NCBI GenBank assembly: GCA_910586975.1
Contig: CAJUKX010000031.1
Coordinates: forward strand, 1-31,500
From: an uncultured Muribaculaceae bacterium
GTDB taxonomy: Bacteria > Bacteroidota > Bacteroidia > Bacteroidales > Muribaculaceae
Reading direction: 5' to 3'
Length of the DNA stretch: 31,500 nucleotides
A program made the position numbers and the translations under genes. Under the pieces are notes generated by a model. It made no database searches, was not told the origin of the DNA, and was given only the letters and a program-made list of their open reading frames with translations. Below are positions 22,731 through 31,463 of this stretch, in pieces (within the stretch, counting starts at the first letter, position 1; each line of letters opens with the position of its first letter).

Positions 22731-24591
22731 CTTTATCGTTGGTATCTATTATATCCTCACCGGGTTCTACGCTCGGGTTGTAGCCGTAGATATCGAGCAA
22801 TTTGTCGGTTGTGGTCGTTATCTCGGCGAGATCGCGCCTGCGCGGAACAAAGGGATATTTATTTAACAAATTAATAACGTTTATGTCGGATGAATTGCTC
22901 AGATAATCCACCACGGCGTTGAGAGGCTCGTGCACCCGGCGGACTGCAGCGTATTGAAATGGTCTGAGAAATCGCGGCCGCGATGCCACTGTGGCCTTTA
23001 CACTGTCGAGAGTGTGGCGCAGCTCAAGCAGATACTCTATGGCTACGGGAGTCTCTACCTCGGTCATTATAACTTCCTTCACTTCAAGGCTGCGCTTGGG
23101 GTGGCGGCCTATCAGGCGGTTGAATGCAAGTTTATAGGCATCTGAATTGAACACAGCCGAGTCGTCGATGGCTTTGATTGTGAAGAATATGCCCAGTGGC
23201 AGCAGGGCGACTGTGCTGAGCCACATGCCTTCCCATACTTCCATCTTGCCGTCGCGAGCCATCTTGTAGCCTGTATTGTCGAAAATATAGTAAACTATGA
23301 AAAGGAATACCGAGATTACGAGCGGGGTACCTATGCCGCCTTTCTTGATAATGGCCCCGAGCGGTGCACCGATAAAAAAGAATACCAATATGGCAAACGA
23401 CAAGGTAAACTTGCGTTGCAGCTCTATATCGTGTCGACGCATGAGTTTGGCCTGCTCGGTGAGCATCAACGAGCGGAATTCATAGTCCTGCTTGACGCGG
23501 CGCGAGTCGGCCAAGGCCTGCTGCACGTAGGTCTTCATATAGGCCGGCGAGGGCTTCAGGAACAATGAGTCGATATCAACCGGCTCGGCCTGTGCTATCT
23601 CGGCCTTCTGCTCGGCTGTGCGTGGTATTTCGGTAGTGAAGCGATGCCCCATGGTGTCGACGTGCATTTTGCGCGAGGGCAGTCCGGCGTATGGTTTAGT
23701 CACAAGATCAATCGCATATATATTTCCGATTGAGTCCACACGCTTGCCCAGCGAGTCCATGCTATGTCGCAGCTGCGACACATTCTGCCCCACGTATTGC
23801 GAGCGTATGCCGCTTTCGTCCATTCGGTTGAAATTGGCATCGAATGTAAAGTAAACTTGTTTGTCAGAGAATTCCTCGCGCCTGAAAGGCATGTAGCCGT
23901 TGGTGCCGAGCCCCATCGAATTATCGTTGAGGTTCTCAAACATCTCGCCGCTGTGGAGGTGCAGGAACAGACGTGTTTTATCTTGTGTGAAGCTGAATTT
24001 TCCGGAGTCGGCAAGAATCACTCTGGCGTTGTCGTTACCTCTCGAAAGGTCGTATATTATCATGCCGTAGAGCATACCGGTGTCGGGATTCTTCTTCTCC
24101 ACATATAGGTTCATTCCCGGTATTTCATCGTAAAAAGAACGCTCCGGAATCTCCACCTCGGGTGTTTTCTGACGTACGGAGAACATCAGCGTCCACATCT
24201 TGGACTGGGCTACGGGCAGCACATAGTTCTGAAAGTAAAACGCACCTACCGATATTATGACCATCAGTATCATCAGAGGGCGCATTATCCTGAACAACGA
24301 TATACCGGCGGCCTTCATGGCCGTAAGTTCGAGTTTCTCGCCAAGATTGCCAAATACCATAAGGGCGGCCAGCAGTATCGCAAGCGGCAATGCCGTGGGC
24401 ACCATAGTGAGGGCGGCATAGAAAAACAGCTCGCCCAATATATCGAAACTCAGCCCCTTGCCTACAAGGTCGTCGATCATTCTGAACAGGAACTGCATCA
24501 TTACGATGAACAGCACTATAAAAAACGTCATTACCAACAACGGTGCAAACCGCTGCAGCATAAACGTATCAAGTCGCTTTATTCCTAACAT
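22711..24591 (-). CDS. LptF/LptG family lipopolysaccharide-transport permease
   Basis: This 626-residue protein is of the YjgP/YjgQ family, the membrane part of the LptB2FG transporter that extracts lipopolysaccharide from the inner membrane. It has three N-terminal TM helices (about 15-115, containing LFRMIDDLVGKG and GNLGEKLELTAMKAAGIS), a large periplasmic beta-jellyroll region (about 120-390) and three further TM helices (about 395-490, GAPLGAIIKKGGIGTPLV). A polar C-terminal extension of about 130 residues follows. That extension (about 500-626) is longer than in E. coli LptF/G, which are about 360 residues; expanded forms are usual in Bacteroidota. The start codon is set by the conserved KRLDTFMLQRF motif. 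It is the first gene of the operon with ribBA. Confidence 0.9.
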   Translation of the reverse strand: MLGIKRLDTFMLQRFAPLLVMTFFIVLFIVMMQFLFRMIDDLVGKGLSFDILGELFFYAALTMVPTALPLAILLAALMVFGNLGEKLELTAMKAAGISLFRIMRPLMILMVIISVGAFYFQNYVLPVAQSKMWTLMFSVRQKTPEVEIPERSFYDEIPGMNLYVEKKNPDTGMLYGMIIYDLSRGNDNARVILADSGKFSFTQDKTRLFLHLHSGEMFENLNDNSMGLGTNGYMPFRREEFSDKQVYFTFDANFNRMDESGIRSQYVGQNVSQLRHSMDSLGKRVDSIGNIYAIDLVTKPYAGLPSRKMHVDTMGHRFTTEIPRTAEQKAEIAQAEPVDIDSLFLKPSPAYMKTYVQQALADSRRVKQDYEFRSLMLTEQAKLMRRHDIELQRKFTLSFAILVFFFIGAPLGAIIKKGGIGTPLVISVFLFIVYYIFDNTGYKMARDGKMEVWEGMWLSTVALLPLGIFFTIKAIDDSAVFNSDAYKLAFNRLIGRHPKRSLEVKEVIMTEVETPVAIEYLLELRHTLDSVKATVASRPRFLRPFQYAAVRRVHEPLNAVVDYLSNSSDINVINLLNKYPFVPRRRDLAEITTTTDKLLDIYGYNPSVEPGEDIIDTNDKDDGQQD

Positions 24592-24595
24592 GTCG

Positions 24596-24623
24596 CAAAG
24601 TTAGCAATTTTCCATGAAATTGC
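24596..24623 (-). promoter_or_regulatory. -7 box and palindrome upstream of the LptF/G gene
   Basis: TAACTTTG (24603-24596) on the minus strand ends only 4 nt before the ATG. Directly upstream lies a perfect inverted repeat, GCAATTT-N6-AAATTGC (24604-24623), which fills the -7/-33 spacer; TTTCG sits about where the -33 box should be. It may be a promoter with an embedded operator and a leaderless mRNA. Confidence 0.45.
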
Positions 24624-24626
24624 GAA

Positions 24627-24658
24627 ATAAAAACTGCGCCCCGGGGGAGCGCAGTTTT
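24627..24658 (-). terminator. Terminator of the DUF4493 lipoprotein operon
   Basis: A 10-bp stem, AAAACTGCGC (24630-24639) with GCGCAGTTTT (24649-24658), is followed on the minus strand by TTTTTATTTC. It is 28 bp past the stop codon of the last lipoprotein gene and separates that operon from the LptF/G promoter. Confidence 0.85.
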
Positions 24659-24685
24659 AGGTATGTAATCCTTTAATCAGGACTA

Positions 24686-26899
24686 TCATTCATAAACAAG
24701 TTCGAGGTCGTCGAGCCACATGGTTGACTTACCGCCTACAAAGTAGTCGCCGCCAATAGAGGCTGATGCCGTGCACAGGATGTATGATGGCTTTACATCG
24801 GTGCGTGTGTAATTGAGGTTGATGGTAAACTCAATCATACCGTCGCCTGAAGTTGCGCTGTCAAATATCATCTCGCCGTATGCAATAACATTGCTGCCGT
24901 TCTTGTCAAAGAATTGTTTTTCCTTGGTTTTCACGATCTGGGGATATGACTTGCCGTTGTAGCTGTCCATCTTTGAATCGTCGAGCAGGGCTATGTAGAT
25001 GATACCCTTGTCCATGTCACCCTTCTTGAGCTGATTGTAGTCAGTTGCTTCATATTCAACTGTTGCGGGAGTATATTTTACCCAGCCTTTGAGCTGTGCG
25101 GGACGAGTAGACCAAGGTCTGCCCCATCCGAGTATACCGTCCATACCGTCGGTGCCGAGATATTCGCCTACGAAGGCATTACCGGCAGCAAACTTACCAA
25201 TGCTCAAGAAGCCTACAAACTGTGATGCAAGCTGTGCTGAGTATGAACCCGAATGTTTGATGTCAGAGACGTTGGTGGTGACGTTCTTGTTAAGTGTAGA
25301 CGCTCCGGTATTACCTGAATCCCAGAACATTGATTCACCATCGCCATGCAGGAACAGAATCTTGCCGGGTTTGCTCCAGTTTTCAAATCCGCTGTTGGGC
25401 ATCTGGCTGCGAGCTTCTGTGGTGAAGCTCATCACGGTGGCAAAGAAGTCGCCGTCGGCAGCGCAATATTCATATTCGGTATCGCTTTCAAGGCCGGTGA
25501 TGGTGGCGCTGAGGGCGGTGCCGCTTTGGGTAGTGGCGGCTTCGGTCCATGATGTTGTACCGCGTTTGCGATACATCAGCTTGGGCGATACAGCTTCTTC
25601 TGCCTTATTTACAGTACCGGTTATAGTAGCTTTGGTTGCCCAGATATTGCCTGATACGGGATAGCCTGTTGAAACTACGTCATCAGATGGTCCGGGGTCG
25701 GGTCCGGGATCGGGTGTTGTGCCTCCCTGTCCTACTCTGATTGTCAATGTGCCGGTGCCCTTCTTGCCATTACCGTCAACAGCTTCGGCCGTTATGACAT
25801 AATCGCCCTCGGCAAGAACCGAGATAAATTTATCATCAAAGGTAAGGCGCACGGTGGTCTGGTCGAGAATATTATCGTAGTCATAGTCAAACACAATACC
25901 GGCCGCAGCTATGCGCTGTTTGAGAGCGGGATCCATGTCTTTGTACATGAAATCGAAATCTTCCACTCCCGGTTCAAGACCGAGCAGGGAGTTGAAGTAG
26001 GGGCATCCTACGATTAGACTCTCGAGAGTGGTGCTTGTGGTAATCCACATTGCCACAGGAGCCTTGGAGCCGCTTGCCACCTGCACTGTCTTGGGCAGCG
26101 AGTACAGAGTGCCGTCGGTATTTAGACCGCGCACCTCGGGCGGGGCGATTATGGTGATTTCGTCTTCTACCTCTACGGCGCTTTCATCTACTTCAATAGT
26201 AAAGTATGCGCCGCCTATTTCGCCGCTGGTTTCAGAGCATTTTATTACGATATTGTATTGAGTGGCAGGCTTGCATGCTTCTATCACGCCTGTGCGGGTG
26301 TATGAATCGCCGTTGGCAAGGGTGCCGTTGAGTGTCCATGTCAGGTTCTTGTCGCGTGAATTCATCATGAAGTAACCACGGGCATCTGTGCGGCCAACGA
26401 AATCAAGGCTGCCCTGCGAGTGTCCTACATTCACACTATAATCGTGCAGTACGGCATCTATCTGGTCATCGTAGCTAACGGTCACTACCGAGTTGGCAAG
26501 CTTACATACAATCTCTACCGACTTTCGGTCGTTATTTGCGATTGTAAAGTCCTGCGAACCCTTGAAGTAGCGGTGTTCGAACGATGCCGGCACAGAATCG
26601 CCGGTCCATGCTTCAGCCACATAATTGTCGGCAAGCAGGCGAACGCCCTCGGCCGGCACAGTGTTTGAACTGTCGAAACGACGTACAACGCCCTTGGAGT
26701 TTGAAATCCATATCATGGCGCTGTTGCTCAGCTCCTCAACCGTGGCACGCGAGCGCACCTTAATGTCGCTGTTCACTCTGGTCGACAGGTATATGGTACC
26801 CTCGCCTCCTTTTGTGATCAGCTCGTCGTCATTGGAGCAGCTGCTCAATGCCGTAGTGGCTATTGCCGCCATGGCAACATATTTTAATACTGTTTTCAT
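24686..26899 (-). CDS. DUF4493/PCMD-type surface lipoprotein (third gene)
   Basis: I choose the ATG at 26899 (737 residues, MKTVLKYVAMAAIATTALSSC) over an in-frame upstream TTG, because it gives a standard lipoprotein signal with lipid Cys after LSS. The N-terminal part (about 30-230) is of DUF4493 type (RSRATVEELS, VEAWTGDSVPASFEHRYFKG-like pattern). An Ig-like module (about 245-390) ends GNGKKGTGTLTIRV, followed by a proline/glycine/aspartate linker (PDPGPDPGP). Then come a fibronectin III-like domain (SGNIWATKATITGTV, GLESDTEYEY) and a C-terminal PCMD-like jelly-roll domain from NSGFENWSKPG to WLDDLELVYE. It is probably anchored in the outer membrane and may bind glycan; function is unproven. 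It starts 9 bp after the preceding gene. Confidence 0.82.
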   Translation of the reverse strand: MKTVLKYVAMAAIATTALSSCSNDDELITKGGEGTIYLSTRVNSDIKVRSRATVEELSNSAMIWISNSKGVVRRFDSSNTVPAEGVRLLADNYVAEAWTGDSVPASFEHRYFKGSQDFTIANNDRKSVEIVCKLANSVVTVSYDDQIDAVLHDYSVNVGHSQGSLDFVGRTDARGYFMMNSRDKNLTWTLNGTLANGDSYTRTGVIEACKPATQYNIVIKCSETSGEIGGAYFTIEVDESAVEVEDEITIIAPPEVRGLNTDGTLYSLPKTVQVASGSKAPVAMWITTSTTLESLIVGCPYFNSLLGLEPGVEDFDFMYKDMDPALKQRIAAAGIVFDYDYDNILDQTTVRLTFDDKFISVLAEGDYVITAEAVDGNGKKGTGTLTIRVGQGGTTPDPGPDPGPSDDVVSTGYPVSGNIWATKATITGTVNKAEEAVSPKLMYRKRGTTSWTEAATTQSGTALSATITGLESDTEYEYCAADGDFFATVMSFTTEARSQMPNSGFENWSKPGKILFLHGDGESMFWDSGNTGASTLNKNVTTNVSDIKHSGSYSAQLASQFVGFLSIGKFAAGNAFVGEYLGTDGMDGILGWGRPWSTRPAQLKGWVKYTPATVEYEATDYNQLKKGDMDKGIIYIALLDDSKMDSYNGKSYPQIVKTKEKQFFDKNGSNVIAYGEMIFDSATSGDGMIEFTINLNYTRTDVKPSYILCTASASIGGDYFVGGKSTMWLDDLELVYE

Positions 26900-26908
26900 A
26901 GCGTTCAA

Positions 26909-28513
26909 TTATACGGTGAGGATTATAGTATATGATTTCTCGTTACCCTCATTGTCTGTAACTGTGATCTTGAATGTATGCGAGCCATCAAATGATGCGA
27001 GCATGGTGAAGAACATAGTTATGTCGAATTCTACATGGGTCTGGTTGAGAACCTGATCGCCATTTACAATCTGGAATCCGTCGAATACCTCGGCCAGATC
27101 GCCGGGGTGTGCGAGGTCTGCTCCCGAAAGGGTAGATACAAGGCTATAGAAATCGTCGTGGGTTGAATTGATTTCGAGAATCATGTTCTTGATTCCGGCA
27201 GCTACCTGAATATCAAGCTTACCATCAAGATTGGGTGTATTGGCCGGCACCGGAGTGTTGTCCTTGATACCGTGAACGGGATCGGTGGTAAACACTATTG
27301 CGTTTTCGTTTCCACCCTGGGCCTTTACTTCAAGGTTAAGGGTACGGCTTTCGCGTATGCCTGCATTGTCAACAACTGTAATTGTAAGGCTGTGTTTGCC
27401 TTCGATGTCTTTAACAGCGGCCACTACATTGAGCAGATCGAGGCTTACTGAGTTCTGATCCTTAACTGCGGCACCGTAGGGCAGTCCGTATGGAGCTGTG
27501 GTAGCTGCGGCAAGGTCTACATTGCTCAGGTCGGCGAGAGTAGGCATTGAAAGGATGAGAGATGCCACGCCCTTCTTTGCAGTGATGTTTACAGTGGCAT
27601 TGGTGACATCAGCAGGATTGTATACCGTGCCGAAATCAAGCGACGAGCTTATTTCAACTCCATCATTGAAATCTTCGCCTCCGGGACGTTCGGGATTCTC
27701 GGGGTCTTCGTCAACGGGTACATCTCCGCTGAGGTTTTCGTCCTCTACATTGGTATCAACATAGATACCCTCGTTGGGGTCAATCCATCCGGTAGATGGA
27801 TCAGGCTGCTGAGGATTGCGCTTGAGCGAGAATGTGATGATGCGGTGCTGACCCGACTTGATGTCAGTGTACACCTTGTTGATGTTTTCCTGCACACCCA
27901 TTACAGTACCGGTAAATGAAGCGGCCAGTGTTGTTGAGCCTTCAATCACCTCGTAGTATCCTGAGCGGGTTTCGGAGGGTGTGAAGATAAGCTCGCCAAG
28001 GTCGTTTGCAACCACTTTAACCTGAACATCGCTGCCCATCACCTTGCGCAGGTCATCGGTGAATCGTACCGAAACCTTCAACGAGGCAAATGTGCACTTG
28101 ATGCTTCCTACATTGGTTATCTTTGAATCTTCTATCTTAAACGACTTTTCGCCTTCGAAGAGGGGGCGTTCCCACTCAGCTTTCTGTACTTCGTGCGAAG
28201 ATACTTTCACCGAATAATTGCCTACAGGCAGTGTTATTATTTCGGGCATTTCGCCGTAGGTCATCTGCGAATACAGGTCGCCGTTGTCTTTATAAATCCT
28301 TACAATAAACGGCTTAAGATCGACTTCGGCTCGGCTGGGACGAGGATTGACATTGCTGTTGATTACGTCTTCGCCTCCGGCCACTTCAACTCCAAGCGAC
28401 GACAATGCCAGCTGACCGGTCTTGTCGGTTTTAGGCTCCCATGATTCGGAACATGAGGCCAGACCCAAGGCCATGGCTGCAACAACAAAAAATGATAATA
28501 TCTTGGTTTTCAT
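26909..28513 (-). CDS. DUF4493-type surface lipoprotein (second gene)
   Basis: This 534-residue lipoprotein has signal MKTKILSFFVVAAMALGLASC and lipid-modified Cys21. The DUF4493-type N-terminal domain (about 30-235) shows RAEVDLKPFIVRIYKDNG, a LPVGNYSVKVSSHE turn, FEGEKSFKIEDSKI and the closing GQHRIITFSLKRN. A low-complexity acidic linker (about 240-285) follows. Two copies of the beta-rich module also seen in its neighbours come next (about 287-400 and 405-534); both end in a D-N-x-G-containing strand pair (VVDNAGIRESRTLNLEV and VTDNEGNEKSYTIILTV). Unlike the flanking genes it lacks a PCMD-like C-terminal domain. It lies 12 bp after the first gene in one operon. No enzyme motif is visible. 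Confidence 0.82.
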   Translation of the reverse strand: MKTKILSFFVVAAMALGLASCSESWEPKTDKTGQLALSSLGVEVAGGEDVINSNVNPRPSRAEVDLKPFIVRIYKDNGDLYSQMTYGEMPEIITLPVGNYSVKVSSHEVQKAEWERPLFEGEKSFKIEDSKITNVGSIKCTFASLKVSVRFTDDLRKVMGSDVQVKVVANDLGELIFTPSETRSGYYEVIEGSTTLAASFTGTVMGVQENINKVYTDIKSGQHRIITFSLKRNPQQPDPSTGWIDPNEGIYVDTNVEDENLSGDVPVDEDPENPERPGGEDFNDGVEISSSLDFGTVYNPADVTNATVNITAKKGVASLILSMPTLADLSNVDLAAATTAPYGLPYGAAVKDQNSVSLDLLNVVAAVKDIEGKHSLTITVVDNAGIRESRTLNLEVKAQGGNENAIVFTTDPVHGIKDNTPVPANTPNLDGKLDIQVAAGIKNMILEINSTHDDFYSLVSTLSGADLAHPGDLAEVFDGFQIVNGDQVLNQTHVEFDITMFFTMLASFDGSHTFKITVTDNEGNEKSYTIILTV

Positions 28514-28525
28514 ATTTTGCGTGGA

Positions 28526-31093
28526 TTAATAGATTAATTGAATGTCGTCTACATATAGTTCGGAACCTACATATTCGCCACCCGAAACGTTCTTCACACC
28601 GGGACAATGCCAGTACTTGGTGTTGTGTTCGAGTGCGGCGCTGTTGGCCGAAGATTTGAAGATAACACTTATCTTTGACGCTTTTTTGGTAATATCGCTG
28701 TATGTGAGCGGCAGGGTGCATTGTGTGTAGCCCGACTGCTCTGTGAGCTGCTTGGCAGCTTCGGCAATCACTTCTCCGGCTGCATCAAACACCTTGATTT
28801 CGACTGTGCCATAATCGCCGTTGCCTGATGAAACCACATCATAGTGATACCAGAACGACAATCCTGCCGGACGCGAACCGAAGCTTATACCATAGTTTGC
28901 ACTGCCATTGTATGTGCCGAGGAACAGCTCGCCGGGGGTTGTATTCTGGCAGGTGCCGAAATATTGTCCGGAAGTTTTGCTTGATGCAGTATTACCGCTA
29001 CCCCATCCTACAGTTCTTATAAGCACTGCATTTGAGCCTTCTTTATGTTTGTTGTTATGAAGGTTTGCGTTTCCTTGTGTGTGACCGTCGCCGCTCTTGT
29101 TAGTACCAAAGAAACCGCCGTCGTCCATTGATTTGGTGCTTCGGCCATTTGCCGGTATAGTACCTGAGGTTGATTTATAAGCGCATCCGCCGGTATTGAG
29201 GCCATTGCCGCTGCCACTGCCGCTCTGCGAGGTGGTAAGCTCATTCAGTGTAGCCCAGGGTGAGCCGTTGCCTATAGTCCACAGATACTGGTAGTCGCCT
29301 TTCTTTGTAGAAGTCCAAGCATCCATGTTGGCATTTTCAAGCTGAGTGGCTGCTTCTGTAGCGAATGTCTTGGCAGTTGCAGTGGCCAGGTCAAGGTCAC
29401 CGTTCTTGATTTTCACATTGTATGTCTTGCCGGGAGTAAGACCGGTAAGGATGAATCGCTTGTTGGCCACATCAGGCTCGGCTGTGATTATCGCGCCTGA
29501 ACGAGATTGGTCAACCTCAACTATCTGAGCATTGTTCATCATCCGGGTGAGAAGTTCGGTATCGCTGTCCTTCGGTCCGATTGTCACATTCATAGATGCC
29601 TTGGTGGCAAATGCGTTCACTTCATCAGATGTGGGAACTACCAGGGGCTGACGCTCCACGGTAAGCTCGGGTGTGATGTCGCCGTTGTATTCTGCGCGGA
29701 TGGTGATGTTGTTCACGCCTCCCACTACTGTCAGGTTAACCTTGTATATGCCGTTTTCGGTCTTGACACATTCCGAAGGTACGGTTGTCCACGTTCCTCC
29801 TGAATTTTTATATTTGAAAACTACATCGTCGGCATTACCGCCGTTGAAGGCCATATCGAGTGTGAGCTGTGTGCCATTTACATACAGTATGGGATTGCTC
29901 AGAGCAAGCTGAAGCGCCTCTACCACAGCAACCAAACTTACAGGATCTGAAACCTTACCATATTTGTCCTTGGCAACAAGTGTGAAGGTATTGGTATTGT
30001 CACCATCTTTTACGTAGCTTATATTATCAAGAACCTTGGTGATATTGACAACAGCCAGCTTGTCGGGCTTTGAGAATACGCCCAGTGCATTAAGGCCCAA
30101 ATTCTTGAGCAAGGTTTGGTCAGCGGCCGATGCGCCTATGAGGTCAATCTCGGCAGGCCATCCTTTGGCTCGCAGTGATGCTGATGTGGTTGTGAGTACC
30201 AGTTCCTTGAGACCTCCGCGGGCGATGATGTTGAATATCTTATCCTGACCCTGATTGTTTCCGGGGAAGAATGAGAATTGCTCGCCCGATACGAAGCCTT
30301 CGGCAGTTACCTCGGGAGCCGATGTGTTGAGAACTTCGTCGCTTATGTCTATTTCAACTGTTTCTTCCTCAACTGTCTCATCAATTGTAACTATCAATGA
30401 CTCTATTACACCCGAGCCTTGCGACATATCTACTGTCAGATGATAGAAATGACGAGGCTCGGCCTTGAAGTTGGCCACTTCTACCTTGGCACCCTTTCCG
30501 TTGGGTTTTACGAAGTCAACCGATACTTCGGCCTGACCGGCTTTTATATATACCGGACGTGTCTCATCTGATGAATATGATGTATACGCGCCGCCTGCAC
30601 TATGCACCTCCGCGCTATATGAAGTCATATAGTCTTGGAATGCTTGGGTATACGTAATGTCAATCATAGCATTGGCTAAGCTTGCAGTCAGCGTAACGCG
30701 TGTTTGTTCGTTTTCCTTTACAAGAATCTGCTGTGAACCGTAAAAATACGGAGCATCGAACCCTTCAGCACTTTCATCGCCATAAAAAGCTTCTACAAGA
30801 TATTGACCAACGGCAAAATCCTGATTGGTGGGGAAGGCCGAAACGCTCTCCCATGTGCGGGAATAAGTTCCGTCGGCCGAAGACAATTTAAGCGACAAAT
30901 CAGAAGGGGTGACCGCTGAGTATTCTTTACGCGAGTTGCGGGTGGAAACCAACGATACATCGACTTCTGCTGTCGGAGCTATCTTTCCAAGGCCGTTTCC
31001 ACCGAATCCTGTGCCTATTCCGTCGGTACACGAAGTAAGCGCTGTTCCGATTACAGCTATTGAAAGAATACTCTTTAACATCGTTTCCTTCAT
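28526..31093 (-). CDS. DUF4493/PCMD-type surface lipoprotein (first gene)
   Basis: This 855-residue lipoprotein has the signal ending IAVIGTALTSC; a second in-frame ATG at residue 5 is an equally possible start. The DUF4493-type N-terminal domain (about 40-240) has RTWESVSAFPTNQDFAVGQYLVEAFYG and FDAPYFYGSQQILVKENEQ. Next come the shared Ig-like module (about 265-395), further Ig/FnIII-like domains (about 395-590) and a C-terminal PCMD-like domain (about 590-855) from LENANMDAWTSTKKGD to YVDDIQLIY. That last domain contains a long Gly/Ser/Asn-rich loop. It is likely anchored at the cell surface. The role is unknown, with glycan binding suggested only by domain type. It is the first gene of the operon, with an AT-rich leader of about 200 nt. 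Confidence 0.82.
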   Translation of the reverse strand: MKETMLKSILSIAVIGTALTSCTDGIGTGFGGNGLGKIAPTAEVDVSLVSTRNSRKEYSAVTPSDLSLKLSSADGTYSRTWESVSAFPTNQDFAVGQYLVEAFYGDESAEGFDAPYFYGSQQILVKENEQTRVTLTASLANAMIDITYTQAFQDYMTSYSAEVHSAGGAYTSYSSDETRPVYIKAGQAEVSVDFVKPNGKGAKVEVANFKAEPRHFYHLTVDMSQGSGVIESLIVTIDETVEEETVEIDISDEVLNTSAPEVTAEGFVSGEQFSFFPGNNQGQDKIFNIIARGGLKELVLTTTSASLRAKGWPAEIDLIGASAADQTLLKNLGLNALGVFSKPDKLAVVNITKVLDNISYVKDGDNTNTFTLVAKDKYGKVSDPVSLVAVVEALQLALSNPILYVNGTQLTLDMAFNGGNADDVVFKYKNSGGTWTTVPSECVKTENGIYKVNLTVVGGVNNITIRAEYNGDITPELTVERQPLVVPTSDEVNAFATKASMNVTIGPKDSDTELLTRMMNNAQIVEVDQSRSGAIITAEPDVANKRFILTGLTPGKTYNVKIKNGDLDLATATAKTFATEAATQLENANMDAWTSTKKGDYQYLWTIGNGSPWATLNELTTSQSGSGSGNGLNTGGCAYKSTSGTIPANGRSTKSMDDGGFFGTNKSGDGHTQGNANLHNNKHKEGSNAVLIRTVGWGSGNTASSKTSGQYFGTCQNTTPGELFLGTYNGSANYGISFGSRPAGLSFWYHYDVVSSGNGDYGTVEIKVFDAAGEVIAEAAKQLTEQSGYTQCTLPLTYSDITKKASKISVIFKSSANSAALEHNTKYWHCPGVKNVSGGEYVGSELYVDDIQLIY

Positions 31094-31400
31094 TATTTTT
31101 ATATTTAAGAAATGTGAATTATACTATCCTGGTAAGTAGACCCGTTTTAAAAGCTTATATCATAATCGTGTATTTATTCTTAGATGTATCCCGATTTCTA
31201 TGGACATAATAAAGGAAAAATTCAAGAAAAAATGATAATTACTTGTCAGTGGCTACTTATGAAAATCAAAGTAATCCTATGAATACGTTTTAATTACTCG
31301 CAAATTTAGTTATTTTTTTTATAACCTTAATGATAATTTGGGAATTAATTACTTTTTTACCAAAACTTTTAACCATTTTGCTAAAAAGAGCTTTAAAGAG
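31094..31400 (-). other. AT-rich leader and upstream region of the lipoprotein operon
   Basis: There is no gene in this stretch. It is strongly AT-rich and probably holds the 5' leader of the lipoprotein operon (about 200 nt if the box at 31301 is used). No known riboswitch or clear hairpin was recognised. Confidence 0.5.
31301..31308 (-). promoter_or_regulatory. Possible -7 box for the lipoprotein operon
   Basis: TAAATTTG on the minus strand fits the -7 consensus and would start transcription near 31296. No TTTG is found at the -33 position, so the assignment is tentative. Confidence 0.4.
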
Positions 31401-31463
31401 GTCAGACTGGTCAGACGAGTCGGACCTGTCTGACTTGTCTGACCTGTCTGACTTGTCCGACTA
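31401..31463. repeat. Seven tandem 9-bp units GTCNGACNN forming a long hairpin
   Basis: The units are GTCAGACTG, GTCAGACGA, GTCGGACCT, GTCTGACTT, GTCTGACCT, GTCTGACTT and GTCCGACTA, without a break. Units 1-3 (GTCAGAC/GTCGGAC) are complementary to units 6, 5 and 4 (GTCTGAC), so 31401-31452 can fold into one stem of about 23 pairs with few mismatches. It lies between a lipoprotein operon and a terminator at the window edge. Confidence 0.85.

Noticed and set aside
26900..26908. TTG start extending the third lipoprotein by three residues
   Set aside because: The ATG at 26899 gives a normal lipoprotein signal, and the extension would abut the upstream stop codon.
31401..31463. CRISPR array
   Set aside because: Units are 9 bp with only two variable bases and no spacers, and no cas genes are present.
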